From: Lacimicrobium alkaliphilum | GTDB lineage: Bacteria > Pseudomonadota > Gammaproteobacteria > Enterobacterales > Alteromonadaceae | Assembly (NCBI RefSeq): GCF_002591895.1 | Contig: NZ_NISX01000008.1 | Location: forward strand, 1-64,000 | Direction of reading: 5' to 3' | DNA length: 64,000 nucleotides | Shown here: piece after piece, positions 1-9,727 of the stretch | Layout: each line of letters opens with the position of its first letter | Position numbering within the stretch: the stretch's first letter is position 1 | The notes under the pieces: model-generated | Database searches by the model: none | The model's input: the letters and a program-made list of their open reading frames with translations, nothing else | What the model was told of the DNA's origin: nothing | Made by a program: the position numbers and the translations under genes

Positions 1-202
1 GTCGAAGTGGCGCGCATTTTAGAGATTTCTGCCTCGCCGTCAAGCTTAAATCATGGATTTGGTAATTTTCTTTGATTTTATGATTACTTTATAACCAACC
101 GATTGTTTTCTGTGCCATTTTGTTTATTTTTTGTTAAGTTGAACTCTGTCACCAGATTTTAGTCCTATTAACCCTGATGTACCTTTTTGTTGGAATCCGC
201 AA

Positions 203-973
203 ATGAAGAAGATGCTCTGCTCAACGATAGTCCTTTCCATGTGCGCGATATGTCCGGTTCTGGCAGAAGAGTCAGTTTCATCCCCGATCAATGACAAAAC
301 CATCGACTTTATAGAAAAACAAGTTGAGCAGAATATGTCCGTGGGGCGTGCCGTAAAAAGTGTCGTCAGCCATTATCCTCAGGATGTTGAAATTGTTGTA
401 AGAACGGCCCTTGATTTATATCCAGACCAATACAGGGAAATCGTCCATGCTGCAATATCCGCACAGCCGGCACTAACAGAGGATGTTGTTAGTATTGCTA
501 TCGAGAAGCACCCAGAGCATTGCGCCAGTATTGTCCAGACAGCCATTAATGCAGAACCCAGCTATATAGACTTCGTAGTTAATGCAGCCACTCATGCCAC
601 CCCCGGAGAGCTGGAGGAAATCGTCAGAGTTGCGGTAATCACTGAGCCAAACTCAGCGGACACTATTGTACGCTCTGTAGCACAAGCTCAACCTAACCGA
701 CTCGCTGAAATTGTTACGACGGCTATTGGCGCTGTGCCACTCGTGGGCGAATATATTGTTGAAGCCCTGCTGGTATCTTATCCTGACAGCACAGAAACCG
801 TGATTACTAGTGCCTTCAGACAATCCAGCCTCAGTGATAATGGTCTTCTGAGGATCCTTGCAGCTGCCAGAGGAGCTGGCCTGAGTGATGATAAGCTCAG
901 GGTTTATGCCCTGAATGGGGGGATTGAGGAAGAGGATTTTACCTCATTGATACAACAGCTTGATAAAGAGTAA
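203..973 (+). CDS. Exported protein of tandem 15-residue repeats, function unknown
   Basis: 256 residues. The N-terminus (MKKMLCSTIVLSMCAICPVLA) is a signal peptide, so the product is probably periplasmic or secreted. From about residue 50 to 205 the chain is an uninterrupted series of about ten 15-residue units with the pattern [IV]VxxA[IV]xxxPxxxxx, for example IVHAAISAQPALTED, then VVSIAIEKHPEHCAS, then IVQTAINAEPSYIDF. The spacing is exact while the residues diverge, which points to a helical solenoid. A non-repetitive C-terminal part follows, ending in an acidic stretch. I do not recognise the family. It converges on rplQ and shares its terminator. No enzyme motif is visible. Confidence 0.8.
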   Translation: MKKMLCSTIVLSMCAICPVLAEESVSSPINDKTIDFIEKQVEQNMSVGRAVKSVVSHYPQDVEIVVRTALDLYPDQYREIVHAAISAQPALTEDVVSIAIEKHPEHCASIVQTAINAEPSYIDFVVNAATHATPGELEEIVRVAVITEPNSADTIVRSVAQAQPNRLAEIVTTAIGAVPLVGEYIVEALLVSYPDSTETVITSAFRQSSLSDNGLLRILAAARGAGLSDDKLRVYALNGGIEEEDFTSLIQQLDKE

Positions 974-995
974 CGCTATAAACCATTAAAAGACA

Positions 996-1034
996 GACAA
1001 TAAAAAACCGGGCATAGCCCGGTTTTTTATTGTC
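996..1034. terminator. Bidirectional rho-independent terminator
   Basis: A perfect 18-bp inverted repeat with the 3-nt loop ATA. Its core is ACCGGGC/GCCCGGT, flanked by A6 and T6 runs. It lies between two convergent genes, the repeat protein and rplQ, and the T-run is correctly placed on both strands. It ends the alpha operon. Confidence 0.93.
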
Positions 1035-1042
1035 TCGGTAGC

Positions 1043-1447
1043 TTATTCAGCAACCACTTCCTCTGCAACGTCTTCTTCAACGTCAACAACAGGGCGATCA
1101 ACCAATTCAACGTATGCCATAGGCGCGTTATCACCGGTACGGAAGCCACATTTCAAAATACGAATGTAACCACCCGGACGCTCGGTATAACGTGGACCCA
1201 GGTCATTAAACAGTTTACCTACCACCTCTTTATCACCTGTACGGGCAAAAGCCAGGCGGCGATTAGCCACGCTGTCTTGCTTTGCAAGTGTAATCAGAGG
1301 CTCAATTACGCGACGCAGTTCTTTCGCTTTGGGCAGAGTCGTTTTGATGATTTCATGTTTCACCAAAGAACCTGCCATATTGCGAAACATCGCTTGACGA
1401 TGGCTGCTGTTGCGATTTAACTGACGACCACTCTTACGATGGCGCAT
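1043..1447 (-). CDS. rplQ: 50S ribosomal protein L17
   Basis: 134 residues. The start [18 protein letters not shown] and the motif PLITLAKQD identify L17 of the large subunit. The C-terminus carries an acidic Val/Glu tail (about 13 residues after DRPVVD). It is the last gene of the alpha operon (rpsM-rpsK-rpsD-rpoA-rplQ), 42 bp after rpoA, and is followed by the strong bidirectional terminator. Confidence 0.98.
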   Translation of the reverse strand: MRHRKSGRQLNRNSSHRQAMFRNMAGSLVKHEIIKTTLPKAKELRRVIEPLITLAKQDSVANRRLAFARTGDKEVVGKLFNDLGPRYTERPGGYIRILKCGFRTGDNAPMAYVELVDRPVVDVEEDVAEEVVAE

Positions 1448-1489
1448 GGTTCTTTCCTTCTTAACAAATCAGTTTAACTTGCGACCTGA

Positions 1490-2479
1490 TTAGTCTTTCT
1501 CAGCGATGCTCTCTGGGGGCCAATTTTCCAGGCGCATACCCAATGAGAGACCGCGAGACGCGAGCACATCTTTAATTTCCGTCAGAGACTTTTTACCCAG
1601 ATTAGGGGTTTTAAGTAACTCAACTTCTGTGCGCTGCACCAGATCACCGATGTACTGGATAGCTTCTGCTTTTAAACAGTTAGCTGAACGTACAGTTAGC
1701 TCCAGATCATCAACCGGACGAAGAAGAATCGGATCAAATTCCGGCTTCTCTTCTTTTGCAACAGGCTCTTTGATATCCCTGAGTTCAACGAAGGCATCCA
1801 GTTGCTCAGCTAAAATTGTAGCCGAACGACGAATAGCTTCCTCGGGATCAATAGTGCCGTTGGTTTCCATATCGATAATCAATTTATCCAAGTCAGTACG
1901 CTGTTCTACACGCGCAGACTCAACTGCATAAGCAATGCGTTCAACCGGACTGAAAGAGGCATCAACTAACAAACGACCAATGGGCCTCTCGTCTTCTTCA
2001 GAGGTGCGACGGGCAGCGGCAGGAACATATCCACGCCCCTTTTCGACTTTGATACGCATATTGATTGACGCATCACCCGTTAACGTACAGATAAGATGAT
2101 CAGGATTAACAATTTCCACATCACCATCATGCTGTATGTCACCCGCTACAACCGGGCCTGAACCAGATTTAACCAGAGTCAGATTGGCTTCATCTTTTCC
2201 TTCGAGACGCACTGCCAACCCTTTAAGGTTCAACAGTATTTCGATAACGTCTTCCTGGACACCTTCCTTGGTACTGTACTCGTGCAGTACGCCATCAATT
2301 TCCACTTCTGTTACCGCGCATCCGGGCATGGATGACAACAGAATGCGACGCAACGCGTTACCCAGCGTATGACCAAAGCCACGCTCCAGCGGCTCAAGGG
2401 TCACCTTAGCGCGAGTTTGGGATACGTTATCTATCTCGACTAACCTTGGTTTAAGGAATTCAGTTACAGAACCCGACAT
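1490..2479 (-). CDS. rpoA: DNA-directed RNA polymerase subunit alpha
   Basis: 329 residues, the usual length. The N-terminal domain (about 1-230) dimerises and assembles beta and beta'. It contains [19 protein letters not shown] linker leads to the C-terminal domain (about 250-320) with [10 protein letters not shown], which includes the Arg-Asn-Cys surface that contacts UP elements and activators. It sits between rpsD and rplQ in the alpha operon with a 22-bp gap from rpsD. Confidence 0.99.
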   Translation of the reverse strand: MSGSVTEFLKPRLVEIDNVSQTRAKVTLEPLERGFGHTLGNALRRILLSSMPGCAVTEVEIDGVLHEYSTKEGVQEDVIEILLNLKGLAVRLEGKDEANLTLVKSGSGPVVAGDIQHDGDVEIVNPDHLICTLTGDASINMRIKVEKGRGYVPAAARRTSEEDERPIGRLLVDASFSPVERIAYAVESARVEQRTDLDKLIIDMETNGTIDPEEAIRRSATILAEQLDAFVELRDIKEPVAKEEKPEFDPILLRPVDDLELTVRSANCLKAEAIQYIGDLVQRTEVELLKTPNLGKKSLTEIKDVLASRGLSLGMRLENWPPESIAEKD

Positions 2480-2501
2480 TGTTTCCTCTCTTTGACCTTC
2501 T

Positions 2502-3122
2502 TTACTTACTGTAAAGTTCGACGATCAGCTGTTCGTTAATTTCGGCAGACAAGTCTCCGCGCTCAGGAATGCGCTTGAAAGTGCCTTCCATCTTCTTGCT
2601 GTCCACTTCTATCCAGGTAGGCTTTTCACGCTGGTCGGCGAGCTCCAGAGCCGCCACAATACGGGCTTGCTTTTTGGCCTTCTCACGAACAGACACAACG
2701 TCTTCAGCAGAAACGTTAAAAGAAGGAACGTTAACAACCTGACCATTTACCAGAATGGCTTTATGGCTAACCAACTGACGCGCTTCAGAGCGAGTGCTGG
2801 CATACCCCATGCGGTAAACAACATTGTCAAGGCGTTGCTCCAAAAGCTGAAGCAGGTTTTCACCTGTGTTGCCTTTCAGACGTGCCGCTTCTTTATAGTA
2901 ATTACGGAATTGCTTTTCCAACACGCCGAACATCCGACGTACTTTTTGCTTTTCACGTAACTGCACGCCGTAATCAGACAGACGGCCACGACGGGCGCCA
3001 TGCTGACCAGGTGCAGTATCTATCTTACATTTCGAGTCAATTGCCCGAACGCCGCTTTTGAGGAATAAATCTGTTCCTTCGCGGCGGCTAAGTTTGAGTT
3101 TTGGACCCAAATATCTTGCCAT
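2502..3122 (-). CDS. rpsD: 30S ribosomal protein S4
   Basis: 206 residues. [19 protein letters not shown] and the S4 RNA-binding domain ([21 protein letters not shown]) identify S4, a primary 16S rRNA binder. In enteric bacteria S4 is also the translational repressor of the alpha operon, so feedback on this operon is likely but was not shown here. Third gene of the alpha operon. Confidence 0.99.
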   Translation of the reverse strand: MARYLGPKLKLSRREGTDLFLKSGVRAIDSKCKIDTAPGQHGARRGRLSDYGVQLREKQKVRRMFGVLEKQFRNYYKEAARLKGNTGENLLQLLEQRLDNVVYRMGYASTRSEARQLVSHKAILVNGQVVNVPSFNVSAEDVVSVREKAKKQARIVAALELADQREKPTWIEVDSKKMEGTFKRIPERGDLSAEINEQLIVELYSK

Positions 3123-3152
3123 GATCTTTCTCCAACTGTCCTGAAAGCGCGC

Positions 3153-3542
3153 TTAAACGCGACGTTTCTTAGGTGGACGACAACCGTTGTGAGGAATAGG
3201 CGTCACATCGGTAATGTTAGTGATACGGTAACCCGTCGCGTTCAGGGCACGGATCGCAGACTCTCGGCCTGGACCTGGACCTTTGACAAACACTTCAAGG
3301 TTTTTAAGACCGTATTCCTGGGCCGCAATACCAGCGCGCTCGGCTGCAACCTGCGCAGCGAAAGGCGTGGACTTGCGAGAGCCACGGAAGCCAGAACCAC
3401 CAGAGGTAGCCCATGATAAGGCATTACCCTGACGATCCGTGATAGTCACTATCGTGTTGTTAAAAGAGGCATGGATATGAGCCATACCATCTGCTACCTG
3501 GTGTTTTACGCGTTTACGTGTACGTACTGGTGCTTTTGCCAT
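3153..3542 (-). CDS. rpsK: 30S ribosomal protein S11
   Basis: 129 residues. [19 protein letters not shown], the motif [21 protein letters not shown] and the C-terminal [15 protein letters not shown] are diagnostic for S11 of the small-subunit platform. It follows rpsM by 11 bp in the alpha operon. Confidence 0.99.
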   Translation of the reverse strand: MAKAPVRTRKRVKHQVADGMAHIHASFNNTIVTITDRQGNALSWATSGGSGFRGSRKSTPFAAQVAAERAGIAAQEYGLKNLEVFVKGPGPGRESAIRALNATGYRITNITDVTPIPHNGCRPPKKRRV

Positions 3543-3553
3543 AAATCCCCCGC

Positions 3554-3910
3554 TTACTTCTTAATCGGCTTACGAGGACCTTTACGGGTACGCGCATTAG
3601 TTTTAGTGCGCTGACCACGTATAGGCAAGCTGCGACGATGGCGTATGCCACGAAAACAACCTAGGTCCATCAGACGTTTAATGCTCATCGATACTTCACG
3701 ACGAAGGTCACCTTCTACGGTAAACCTGGCGACTTCTTCACGAAGTTTATCAACTTGCGTTTCATCAAGATCTTTAATCTTAGTACTCTCTGCAACACCA
3801 GCGGCTGCACAGATGCTTTTCGCACGTGTGGCGCCAACACCGAAAATAGCTGTCAAAGCGATTACGGTGTGTTTGTGTTCAGGGATGTTAATGCCAGCGA
3901 TACGGGCCAC
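3554..3910 (-). CDS. rpsM: 30S ribosomal protein S13 (GTG start)
   Basis: 118 residues from a GTG codon, giving the family N-terminus (V/M)[19 protein letters not shown] lies 8 nt upstream of this GTG and decides the start over more distal codons. C-terminal [15 protein letters not shown] is the basic tail reaching the tRNA sites. First gene of the alpha operon. The leader may be the S4 feedback target, as in enterics (inference). Confidence 0.98.
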   Translation of the reverse strand: MARIAGINIPEHKHTVIALTAIFGVGATRAKSICAAAGVAESTKIKDLDETQVDKLREEVARFTVEGDLRREVSMSIKRLMDLGCFRGIRHRRSLPIRGQRTKTNARTRKGPRKPIKK

Positions 3911-3958
3911 TAACAGCACTCCTCTATGTTAATATGTCATCAGCCTAAAAAGCCCGCT

Positions 3959-3987
3959 AGGATACTTACCCGACGACAAAATTGCAA
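3959..3987 (-). promoter_or_regulatory. Candidate alpha-operon promoter
   Basis: Read on the minus strand: TTGCAA, a 17-bp spacer, then TATCCT, followed by the GC-rich discriminator AGCGGGC. Transcription would start about 40-45 nt before the rpsM GTG. Each hexamer matches its consensus at 4 of 6 positions. The GC-rich discriminator suits growth-rate and ppGpp/DksA control (inference). Confidence 0.45.
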
Positions 3988-3991
3988 ATTT

Positions 3992-4005
3992 AGCTCAATT
4001 GAGCT
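3992..4005. other. Perfect palindrome AGCTCAATTGAGCT between rpmJ and rpsM
   Basis: A 14-bp perfect palindrome 10 bp after the rpmJ stop and just upstream of the candidate alpha promoter. In RNA it could form a weak hairpin at the end of the spc transcript. There is no clear U-tract, so it is a poor intrinsic terminator. It could equally be a protein-binding site. Confidence 0.4.
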
Positions 4006-4015
4006 TGTTTATGGA

Positions 4016-4129
4016 TTAACCTTGCCTTTGCTTATGCTTGGGCTCTGTGCAAATCACTCTCACAACACCGTTGCGCTTTACGATTTTGCAGTTACGGCAA
4101 ATCTTTTTAACAGATGCACGAACTTTCAT
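4016..4129 (-). CDS. rpmJ: 50S ribosomal protein L36
   Basis: 37 residues, too short for usual ORF length cut-offs. The translation begins [19 protein letters not shown] and ends [10 protein letters not shown]. It is the zinc-type L36, with Cys-x2-Cys followed by Cys and His ([12 protein letters not shown]). GGAG lies just upstream of the ATG. It sits 25 bp after secY, its standard place as the last gene of the spc operon. Confidence 0.97.
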   Translation of the reverse strand: MKVRASVKKICRNCKIVKRNGVVRVICTEPKHKQRQG

Positions 4130-4154
4130 TTCGTTACTCCGTGATTGACCAATC

Positions 4155-5474
4155 TTAGCGGCCGAAGCCTTTCAGATTAGCTTTTTTCAGAACAGACTCG
4201 TATTGATTAGACATCAAATGGGTCTGCACCTGTGCCATAAAGTCCATGATTACCACCACGATAATCAATAATGATGTACCGCCAAAGTAGAACTGTACGT
4301 TCCAGGCAATCATCATAAACTCGGGCACTAAACATACAAAGGTAATGTACAAGGCACCTGCCAGCGTCAGTCGGGTCATCACTTTATCGATGTATCTGGA
4401 CGTCTGCTCACCGGGTCGAATACCGGGCACAAAAGCACCGGACTTCTTCAGATTATCTGCCGTCTCGCGCGGATTGAATACCAGCGCAGTATAGAAGAAA
4501 CAGAAGAAAATAATCGCCGCGGCATAAAGCAACACATACAACGGTTGTCCCGGAGACAGCATCAGTGAAACGTCCTGCAACCAGGACATGCTCTCGTTGG
4601 AACCAAACCAACTGGCAATGGTACCCGGGAACAGAATGATACTGGATGCAAAAATCGGCGGAATTACCCCGGCCATATTCACTTTAAGTGGTAAATGTGT
4701 GCTTTGCGCAGCAAACACCTTACGGCCCTGCTGGCGCTTGGCATAGTTAACAACGATACGACGCTGTCCACGCTCTACAAACACCACGAAATAAGTAACG
4801 GCAACGATAATTACACCAATCAGCAGGAGGAACAGCATATTCAGGTCGCCCTGTCTGGCTTGTTCCACTGTCTGACCGATAGCGGTCGGCAAACCTGCCA
4901 CGATGCCGGCAAAGATAATGATAGAAATACCATTACCTATCCCTCTTTCAGTGACCTGCTCACCCAGCCACATCAGGAACATGGTTCCTGTGACCAGACT
5001 GACTACAGCGGTAAAGTAAAATCCGAGGCCGGGATTGAGTACCAATCCCTGCATCAGATTCGGCAAACCAGTTGCGATGGCTATGGCCTGGAAAATCGAC
5101 AGTATCAGGGTCAAATACCTGGTGTACTGGCTGATTTTCTTACGCCCTGTCTCGCCTTCTTTTTTCAGTTCAGCCATTTGCGGATGAACCACTGTCATCA
5201 ACTGCATAATAATGGATGCCGAAATATAAGGCATGATGCCAAGCGCCAATATTGATGCCCGCTCCAGAGCACCACCGGAGAACATGTTAAACATTTCTAC
5301 GATAGTACCTTTTTGCTGATCAAATAACTGAGCCAGCACAGCTGCATCAATACCAGGAATAGGCACAAATGAGCCGAGCCTGAATACGATAATCGCCCCA
5401 AGGACAAACAACAGCCTTGATTTCAGTTCACTCAGCCCGCCTTTGGCACCTGAATCCAGTCCTGGTTTAGCCAT
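4155..5474 (-). CDS. secY: Preprotein translocase subunit SecY
   Basis: 439 residues, ten membrane segments. SecY forms the SecYEG channel for protein export and membrane insertion. Recognisable parts are [20 protein letters not shown] at the start, [12 protein letters not shown] in the plug region, and [18 protein letters not shown] in the large C-terminal cytoplasmic loop. It lies in the spc operon after rplO with a 5-bp gap. Confidence 0.99.
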   Translation of the reverse strand: MAKPGLDSGAKGGLSELKSRLLFVLGAIIVFRLGSFVPIPGIDAAVLAQLFDQQKGTIVEMFNMFSGGALERASILALGIMPYISASIIMQLMTVVHPQMAELKKEGETGRKKISQYTRYLTLILSIFQAIAIATGLPNLMQGLVLNPGLGFYFTAVVSLVTGTMFLMWLGEQVTERGIGNGISIIIFAGIVAGLPTAIGQTVEQARQGDLNMLFLLLIGVIIVAVTYFVVFVERGQRRIVVNYAKRQQGRKVFAAQSTHLPLKVNMAGVIPPIFASSIILFPGTIASWFGSNESMSWLQDVSLMLSPGQPLYVLLYAAAIIFFCFFYTALVFNPRETADNLKKSGAFVPGIRPGEQTSRYIDKVMTRLTLAGALYITFVCLVPEFMMIAWNVQFYFGGTSLLIIVVVIMDFMAQVQTHLMSNQYESVLKKANLKGFGR

Positions 5475-5479
5475 TTAGC

Positions 5480-5914
5480 TTATTCCTCTACTTTACCGCC
5501 GGCAGCTTCAATAGCTTCACGAGCGCCTTTAGTTACCTTCAAGCCATTTACAGTCACCGCACGAGAGAGGTCACCACTTTTCATTACTTTAACAAACAGC
5601 ACTTCTTTTTTGATCAGATTCGCTGCTTTCAAAGTTTCCAGTGATACCACCTCGCCTTCAACCTTAGCGATTTCTGTCAACGTTACCTGGTCACTGACCA
5701 TGGATTTACGAGACGTGAAACCAAACTTTGGTAAGCGACGCTGGATGGGCATCTGACCACCTTCGAAGCCCGCACGGATTTTACCGCCGGAACGAGAAGT
5801 TTGTCCTTTGTGACCACGGCCACCAGTCTTACCCAGACCGGAACCAATACCACGGCCTACCCGCTTGGAAGATTTTTTCGCTCCTGGTGCAGGAGCAAGT
5901 GTATTCAAATGCAT
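5480..5914 (-). CDS. rplO: 50S ribosomal protein L15
   Basis: 144 residues. The start [20 protein letters not shown] and the Gly-rich segment [18 protein letters not shown] are diagnostic. L15 is a late large-subunit assembly protein. Three base pairs separate it from rpmD, so translation is probably coupled. Confidence 0.98.
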   Translation of the reverse strand: MHLNTLAPAPGAKKSSKRVGRGIGSGLGKTGGRGHKGQTSRSGGKIRAGFEGGQMPIQRRLPKFGFTSRKSMVSDQVTLTEIAKVEGEVVSLETLKAANLIKKEVLFVKVMKSGDLSRAVTVNGLKVTKGAREAIEAAGGKVEE

Positions 5915-5917
5915 GGA

Positions 5918-6100
5918 TTACTCCTCCACTATTTCAACCATATAGTTGACTTTATTGATCATACCGCGAACAGCAGGAGTGTCTTCCAACTCACGGACAC
6001 GACCAATGCGACCTAATCCCAAACCAGTCAATGTTGCTCTGTGCTTTGGCAAACGGCCAATCGCACTCTTGGTTTGTCTAACTTTGATAGTCTTAGCCAT
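5918..6100 (-). CDS. rpmD: 50S ribosomal protein L30
   Basis: 60 residues, the full length for bacterial L30. [20 protein letters not shown] and [20 protein letters not shown] match the family. It lies between rpsE and rplO in the usual order, 6 bp after rpsE. Confidence 0.98.
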   Translation of the reverse strand: MAKTIKVRQTKSAIGRLPKHRATLTGLGLGRIGRVRELEDTPAVRGMINKVNYMVEIVEE

Positions 6101-6106
6101 TGTCCA

Positions 6107-6607
6107 TTACCCCAAAATCTGTTCTACGGCCAATCCACGTTTAGCAGCAACCTGCTCTGGAGACTTCATCTCAACCAGGGCATTAATCGTTGCGCGCACG
6201 ACGTTAATAGGATTGGTAGATCCGTAGCATTTTGAAAGTACGTCTTGTACACCAGCTACTTCAAGGACCGCACGCATTGCACCACCGGCAATAATACCAG
6301 TACCTTCTGATGCAGGTTGCATGTATACCTTGGAGCCGGAATGACGCCCTTTTATCGGATGCTGAAGGGTAGTCCCGTTCAGATCCACTGTTACCAGGTT
6401 ACGACGCGCTTTTTCCATTGCTTTTTGAATAGCAGCGGGAACTTCACGCGCTTTACCATAACCAAAACCGACACGACCGTTACCGTCACCCACTACAGTC
6501 AATGCAGTGAAGCTAAAGATACGACCACCTTTAACCACTTTGGAAACACGGTTTACGGCAATCAGCTTTTCTAACAGTTCACCGTTTTGAACTTCTACTT
6601 TAGCCAT
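6107..6607 (-). CDS. rpsE: 30S ribosomal protein S5
   Basis: 166 residues. The double-stranded-RNA-binding N-terminal domain ([20 protein letters not shown]) and the C-terminal segment [20 protein letters not shown] identify S5, which acts in decoding accuracy and small-subunit assembly. spc operon, between rplR and rpmD. Confidence 0.98.
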   Translation of the reverse strand: MAKVEVQNGELLEKLIAVNRVSKVVKGGRIFSFTALTVVGDGNGRVGFGYGKAREVPAAIQKAMEKARRNLVTVDLNGTTLQHPIKGRHSGSKVYMQPASEGTGIIAGGAMRAVLEVAGVQDVLSKCYGSTNPINVVRATINALVEMKSPEQVAAKRGLAVEQILG

Positions 6608-6616
6608 AATAAACTC

Positions 6617-6970
6617 CTAGAACTGAAGACCTGCTTCGCGAGCAGCATCAGCCAATGCCTTCACTCGACCGTGATACTTGAATCCGCTGCGATCAAAAGC
6701 CACTTCTTTAATGCCTTTTTCAATCGCTCGCTCTGCAATCACTTTGCCTACTGTGGTTGCCGCATCTGCGTTACCTGTGGATTTCAGGTCTTTACGCAGA
6801 TCCGCTTCAACAGTAGATGCCGTCGCCAGCACTTCTGCGCCATTAGGGGCGATCAGTTGTGCATAGATATGACGGGGAGTGCGGTGAATCACCAGGCGAT
6901 GCGCTGCCAGTTCACTAATCTTTTTACGTGCGCGGGTAGCGCGACGCAAACGAGATGTTTTCTTATCCAT
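6617..6970 (-). CDS. rplR: 50S ribosomal protein L18
   Basis: 117 residues from the ATG giving [18 protein letters not shown], the family length. AGGTGG lies about 9 nt upstream. An in-frame GTG four codons earlier overlaps this Shine-Dalgarno sequence and is rejected. L18 binds 5S rRNA with L5. spc operon, 12 bp after rplF. Confidence 0.97.
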   Translation of the reverse strand: MDKKTSRLRRATRARKKISELAAHRLVIHRTPRHIYAQLIAPNGAEVLATASTVEADLRKDLKSTGNADAATTVGKVIAERAIEKGIKEVAFDRSGFKYHGRVKALADAAREAGLQF

Positions 6971-6982
6971 CGTATCACCCAC

Positions 6983-7516
6983 CTACTTTTTCTTAGCTTC
7001 TTTACGACGTACAACTTCATCGGCATAACGAACACCTTTACCTTTATAAGGTTCTGGTGGACGATATCCACGAATGTTAGCTGCGACCTGACCCACCAGC
7101 TGCTTGTCGGCGCCTTTGACGACAACTTCAGTCTGACTAGGGGTTTCTACGCTGATACCCTGAGGCATCTCGTAGGAAACGGGATGAGAGAAACCCAGTG
7201 TTAAATTGAGTTTGTTACCCTGTGCCTGAGCACGGTAACCAACACCATTGAGTTCCAGTTTCTTCTCGAAACCCGAGGTAACGCCAATCATCATGCTGTT
7301 CAATACAGAGCGAGCAGTACCAGCCTGAGCCCAGCCATCGGCTGCGCCGTCGCGGGGAAGAGTTTTCAGTTGATTCTCTTCTTTTACAACTTCTACGCCC
7401 TTATTGAACACAAAATTCAACGTTCCGTTTTTACCTTTAAGGCTGACTTCCTGACCTGCGATGTTTACTTCAACACCAGACAGTATATCAACCGGGGCTT
7501 TTGCTACACGTGACAT
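6983..7516 (-). CDS. rplF: 50S ribosomal protein L6
   Basis: 177 residues. [19 protein letters not shown] and the C-terminal signature region [20 protein letters not shown] are those of L6, located near the GTPase-associated centre. It lies between rpsH and rplR in the spc operon. Confidence 0.98.
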   Translation of the reverse strand: MSRVAKAPVDILSGVEVNIAGQEVSLKGKNGTLNFVFNKGVEVVKEENQLKTLPRDGAADGWAQAGTARSVLNSMMIGVTSGFEKKLELNGVGYRAQAQGNKLNLTLGFSHPVSYEMPQGISVETPSQTEVVVKGADKQLVGQVAANIRGYRPPEPYKGKGVRYADEVVRRKEAKKK

Positions 7517-7530
7517 CGATTAATCCTCCG

Positions 7531-7923
7531 TTACGCTACATAGCCGATGACTTCACCACCCATGCCGGCTTTACGCGCCGCACGGTCGGTCATCACGCCC
7601 TTGGATGTGGAAACGATTGCGACACCCAGACCACCCATAACTTTTGGCAGCTCATCTTTTTTCTTATAGATGCGCAAACCAGGGCGACTGACTCGCTCGA
7701 TAGTTTCGATTACCTTTTTGCCTTCGAAGTACTTAAGCGTCACTTCCAAGACAGGCTTAACATCGCCAGAGGCCTGGTAGTCAGTGATATAACCTTCTTC
7801 TTTCAGTACGTTTGCAATGGCAACGCGCACCTTCGAAGAGGGCATAGCAACGGAAACTTTATTAGCCAGTTGACCGTTACGAATGCGGGTAAACATATCC
7901 GCGATAGGATCTTGCATACTCAT
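7531..7923 (-). CDS. rpsH: 30S ribosomal protein S8
   Basis: 130 residues, ending with the S8 signature [21 protein letters not shown]8 binds helix 21 of 16S rRNA. In E. coli it also represses spc translation by binding near the rplE start, so the same feedback is expected here by homology. Confidence 0.98.
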   Translation of the reverse strand: MSMQDPIADMFTRIRNGQLANKVSVAMPSSKVRVAIANVLKEEGYITDYQASGDVKPVLEVTLKYFEGKKVIETIERVSRPGLRIYKKKDELPKVMGGLGVAIVSTSKGVMTDRAARKAGMGGEVIGYVA

Positions 7924-7936
7924 CTTAAGCTACTCC

Positions 7937-8242
7937 TTACCAACTGGCTTTTTTCAGGCCAGGGACTTCACCACGCATGGCCGCTTCACGTAACTTAATC
8001 CGGCTGAGGCCGAACTTACGCAGGAAACCATGTGGACGACCAGTGATGCGACAGCGGTTATGCTGACGAGCACGGGAAGAGTCACGAGGCAGTTGTTGCA
8101 GCTTGAGAACCGCGTCCCAACGTTCTTCATCAGAAGAATTTACACTGCTGATAATGGCTTTAAGCTCAGCACGCTTCTCGGCGTACTTGGCTACCAGCTT
8201 GGCACGCTTTACTTCACGTGCTTTCATTGATTGTTTTGCCAT
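7937..8242 (-). CDS. rpsN: 30S ribosomal protein S14 (long, non-zinc form)
   Basis: 101 residues, the long form without the four-cysteine zinc site. Only one Cys is present, in [20 protein letters not shown]. The C-terminus [11 protein letters not shown] is typical. It lies between rplE and rpsH. Confidence 0.98.
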   Translation of the reverse strand: MAKQSMKAREVKRAKLVAKYAEKRAELKAIISSVNSSDEERWDAVLKLQQLPRDSSRARQHNRCRITGRPHGFLRKFGLSRIKLREAAMRGEVPGLKKASW

Positions 8243-8253
8243 AACCCTACACC

Positions 8254-8793
8254 TTATTTCTTGAATGGGAAGTTGAAAGCAGCCAGCAGAGCGCGACCTT
8301 CTTCATCTGTCCCGGCAGTCGTAGTGATAGTAATATCCATACCACGAACCTTATCGACTTTATCAAAGTCAACTTCAGGGAAGATGATTTGTTCGCGAAC
8401 ACCCATGCTATAGTTACCATGACCGTCGAATGACTTAGCATTCAGGCCACGGAAGTCACGGATACGCGGGATAGCGATTGAAATCAAACGCTCAAGAAAT
8501 TCCCACATACGCTCGCCACGTAGGGTTACTTTACAGCCAATCGGATAACCTTCACGGATTTTAAAACCCGCGACAGATTTGCGTGCAACAGTGACAACAG
8601 GCTTCTGACCAGCAATTGCCTGCATATCAGAAGTGGCATTTTCCAATACCTTTTTGTCTGCTACCGCTTCACCCAGACCCATGTTCAGGGTGATTTTCTC
8701 AATCCGAGGGACTTGCATGACGCTTTTGTAGCCGAACTGCTTTGCAAGTTCCGCCACTACTGTTTCTCTATAGAAATCATGCAGTTTCGCCAT
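8254..8793 (-). CDS. rplE: 50S ribosomal protein L5
   Basis: 179 residues from the ATG giving [13 protein letters not shown], equal to the E. coli length. GGAG lies 7 nt upstream. An in-frame TTG four codons earlier would overlap that Shine-Dalgarno and is rejected. The segment [20 protein letters not shown] is the L5 signature. L5 binds 5S rRNA with L18. Confidence 0.97.
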   Translation of the reverse strand: MAKLHDFYRETVVAELAKQFGYKSVMQVPRIEKITLNMGLGEAVADKKVLENATSDMQAIAGQKPVVTVARKSVAGFKIREGYPIGCKVTLRGERMWEFLERLISIAIPRIRDFRGLNAKSFDGHGNYSMGVREQIIFPEVDFDKVDKVRGMDITITTTAGTDEEGRALLAAFNFPFKK

Positions 8794-8808
8794 CGTAATC
8801 TCCAATAA

Positions 8809-9123
8809 TTAAACCAGTTCGCCGTTTGACTTGAAGAAACGTACTTTCTTCTCGTCTTCAAAACGGAAACCGACGCGATCTGCTTTACCCGTCTGCGGGT
8901 TAACAATCGCGACATTAGATACATGAATTGATGCTTCTTTCTCTACGATACCACCAGTAACACCTAACTGTGGGTTAGGTTTCTGGTGTTTCTTCATCAA
9001 ATTCACACCTTCTACGATCAGTCGGTCAGACTCAGTCAGTACTTTCAGGACTTTACCTGTTTTGCCTTTGTCTTTACCGGCTAATACGACAACTTCATCA
9101 TCACGACGAATTTTTCTTGCCAT
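8809..9123 (-). CDS. rplX: 50S ribosomal protein L24
   Basis: 104 residues with an N-terminal KOW motif ([19 protein letters not shown]). L24 initiates large-subunit assembly. It lies between rplN and rplE in the spc operon. Confidence 0.98.
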   Translation of the reverse strand: MARKIRRDDEVVVLAGKDKGKTGKVLKVLTESDRLIVEGVNLMKKHQKPNPQLGVTGGIVEKEASIHVSNVAIVNPQTGKADRVGFRFEDEKKVRFFKSNGELV

Positions 9124-9135
9124 TATCGTGACTCC

Positions 9136-9504
9136 TTATAATACCTCTGGGGCCAGTGAGATGATTTTCATGAATTGATCTCCACGAAGCTCACGGGTTA
9201 CCGGGCCAAAGATACGCGTACCAATTGGTTGCTTATTGGTGTTAAGCAACACGGCTGCGTTGTTATCAAAACGGATCAGAGAACCGTCAGGACGACGAAC
9301 GCCTTTTCTAGTACGCACCACCACTGCATTCAGTACGTCACCTTTTTTAACTTTACCGCGAGGAATTGCTTCCTTGACGGTAACTTTGATGATGTCACCG
9401 ATATGTGCATAACGGCGATGCGAGCCACCAAGAACCTTAATACACTGAACCCTGCGAGCGCCGGAATTATCGGCCACATCCAGGTTAGTTTGCATTTGGA
9501 TCAT
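9136..9504 (-). CDS. rplN: 50S ribosomal protein L14
   Basis: 122 residues. [20 protein letters not shown] and [20 protein letters not shown] match L14 at the subunit interface. GGAG lies upstream of the ATG. It is the first gene of the spc operon. Unusually, rpsQ and the S10 operon are not upstream: the next gene in that direction is rlmB. Confidence 0.98.
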   Translation of the reverse strand: MIQMQTNLDVADNSGARRVQCIKVLGGSHRRYAHIGDIIKVTVKEAIPRGKVKKGDVLNAVVVRTRKGVRRPDGSLIRFDNNAAVLLNTNKQPIGTRIFGPVTRELRGDQFMKIISLAPEVL

Positions 9505-9505
9505 G

Positions 9506-9562
9506 CTAGTGCTCCGCTGTTGTTACGGCCATTTTCAGGCCATTAGCTGCTTTAATAGTCAT
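9506..9562 (-). CDS. Possible 18-codon leader peptide before rplN
   Basis: A short open frame, [18 protein letters not shown], ends with TAG one nucleotide before the rplN ATG, so its translation could be coupled to rplN. It starts just behind a G5 run that is too close for a good ribosome site. It contains the hairpin GGCC-TGAAAAT-GGCC. This may be chance. Confidence 0.2.
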   Translation of the reverse strand: MTIKAANGLKMAVTTAEH

Positions 9563-9584
9563 ACCCCCATAAAAAGGGCGCGAA

Positions 9585-9590
9585 ACTATA
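9585..9590 (-). promoter_or_regulatory. Candidate spc promoter (-10 TATAGT, GC-rich discriminator)
   Basis: On the minus strand GTTATAGTTT is followed by CGCGCCC, a discriminator typical of stringently controlled ribosomal promoters. No good -35 box lies at 16-18 bp. It falls between the rlmB terminator and rplN, where a promoter is needed because the operon is not fused to S10. Confidence 0.4.
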
Positions 9591-9624
9591 ACAGAAAACA
9601 ACGGGATGTGATACCCGAATGTGT

Positions 9625-9648
9625 AAAAAAACGCCGGGAGGCATTTTT
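9625..9648 (-). terminator. Rho-independent terminator after rlmB
   Basis: On the minus strand AAAAATGCC, loop TCCC, then GGCGTTTTTTT. The stem is GCC/GGC extended by A-U pairs and one G-U pair, with a seven-T tract. It separates the rnr-rlmB transcript from the spc operon. Confidence 0.7.
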
Positions 9649-9727
9649 GAGTGAGGGGAGAGGGGTGAAGAGTGAAGAGCGGGGCTACTGTCAGGTTCCC
9701 GTACCTGAAATTCACTCCCCAGATTAG

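Noticed and set aside
1-202. End of an upstream gene
   Set aside because: No open frame with recognisable sequence enters from the left edge.
4695-5255. 186-codon plus-strand frame
   Set aside because: Antisense to secY; composition is that of a shadow frame.
9506-9715. 69-codon minus-strand frame upstream of rplN
   Set aside because: It reads through the rlmB terminator and promoter region; only its last 18 codons are kept as a weak leader-peptide idea. It does not encode rpsQ.
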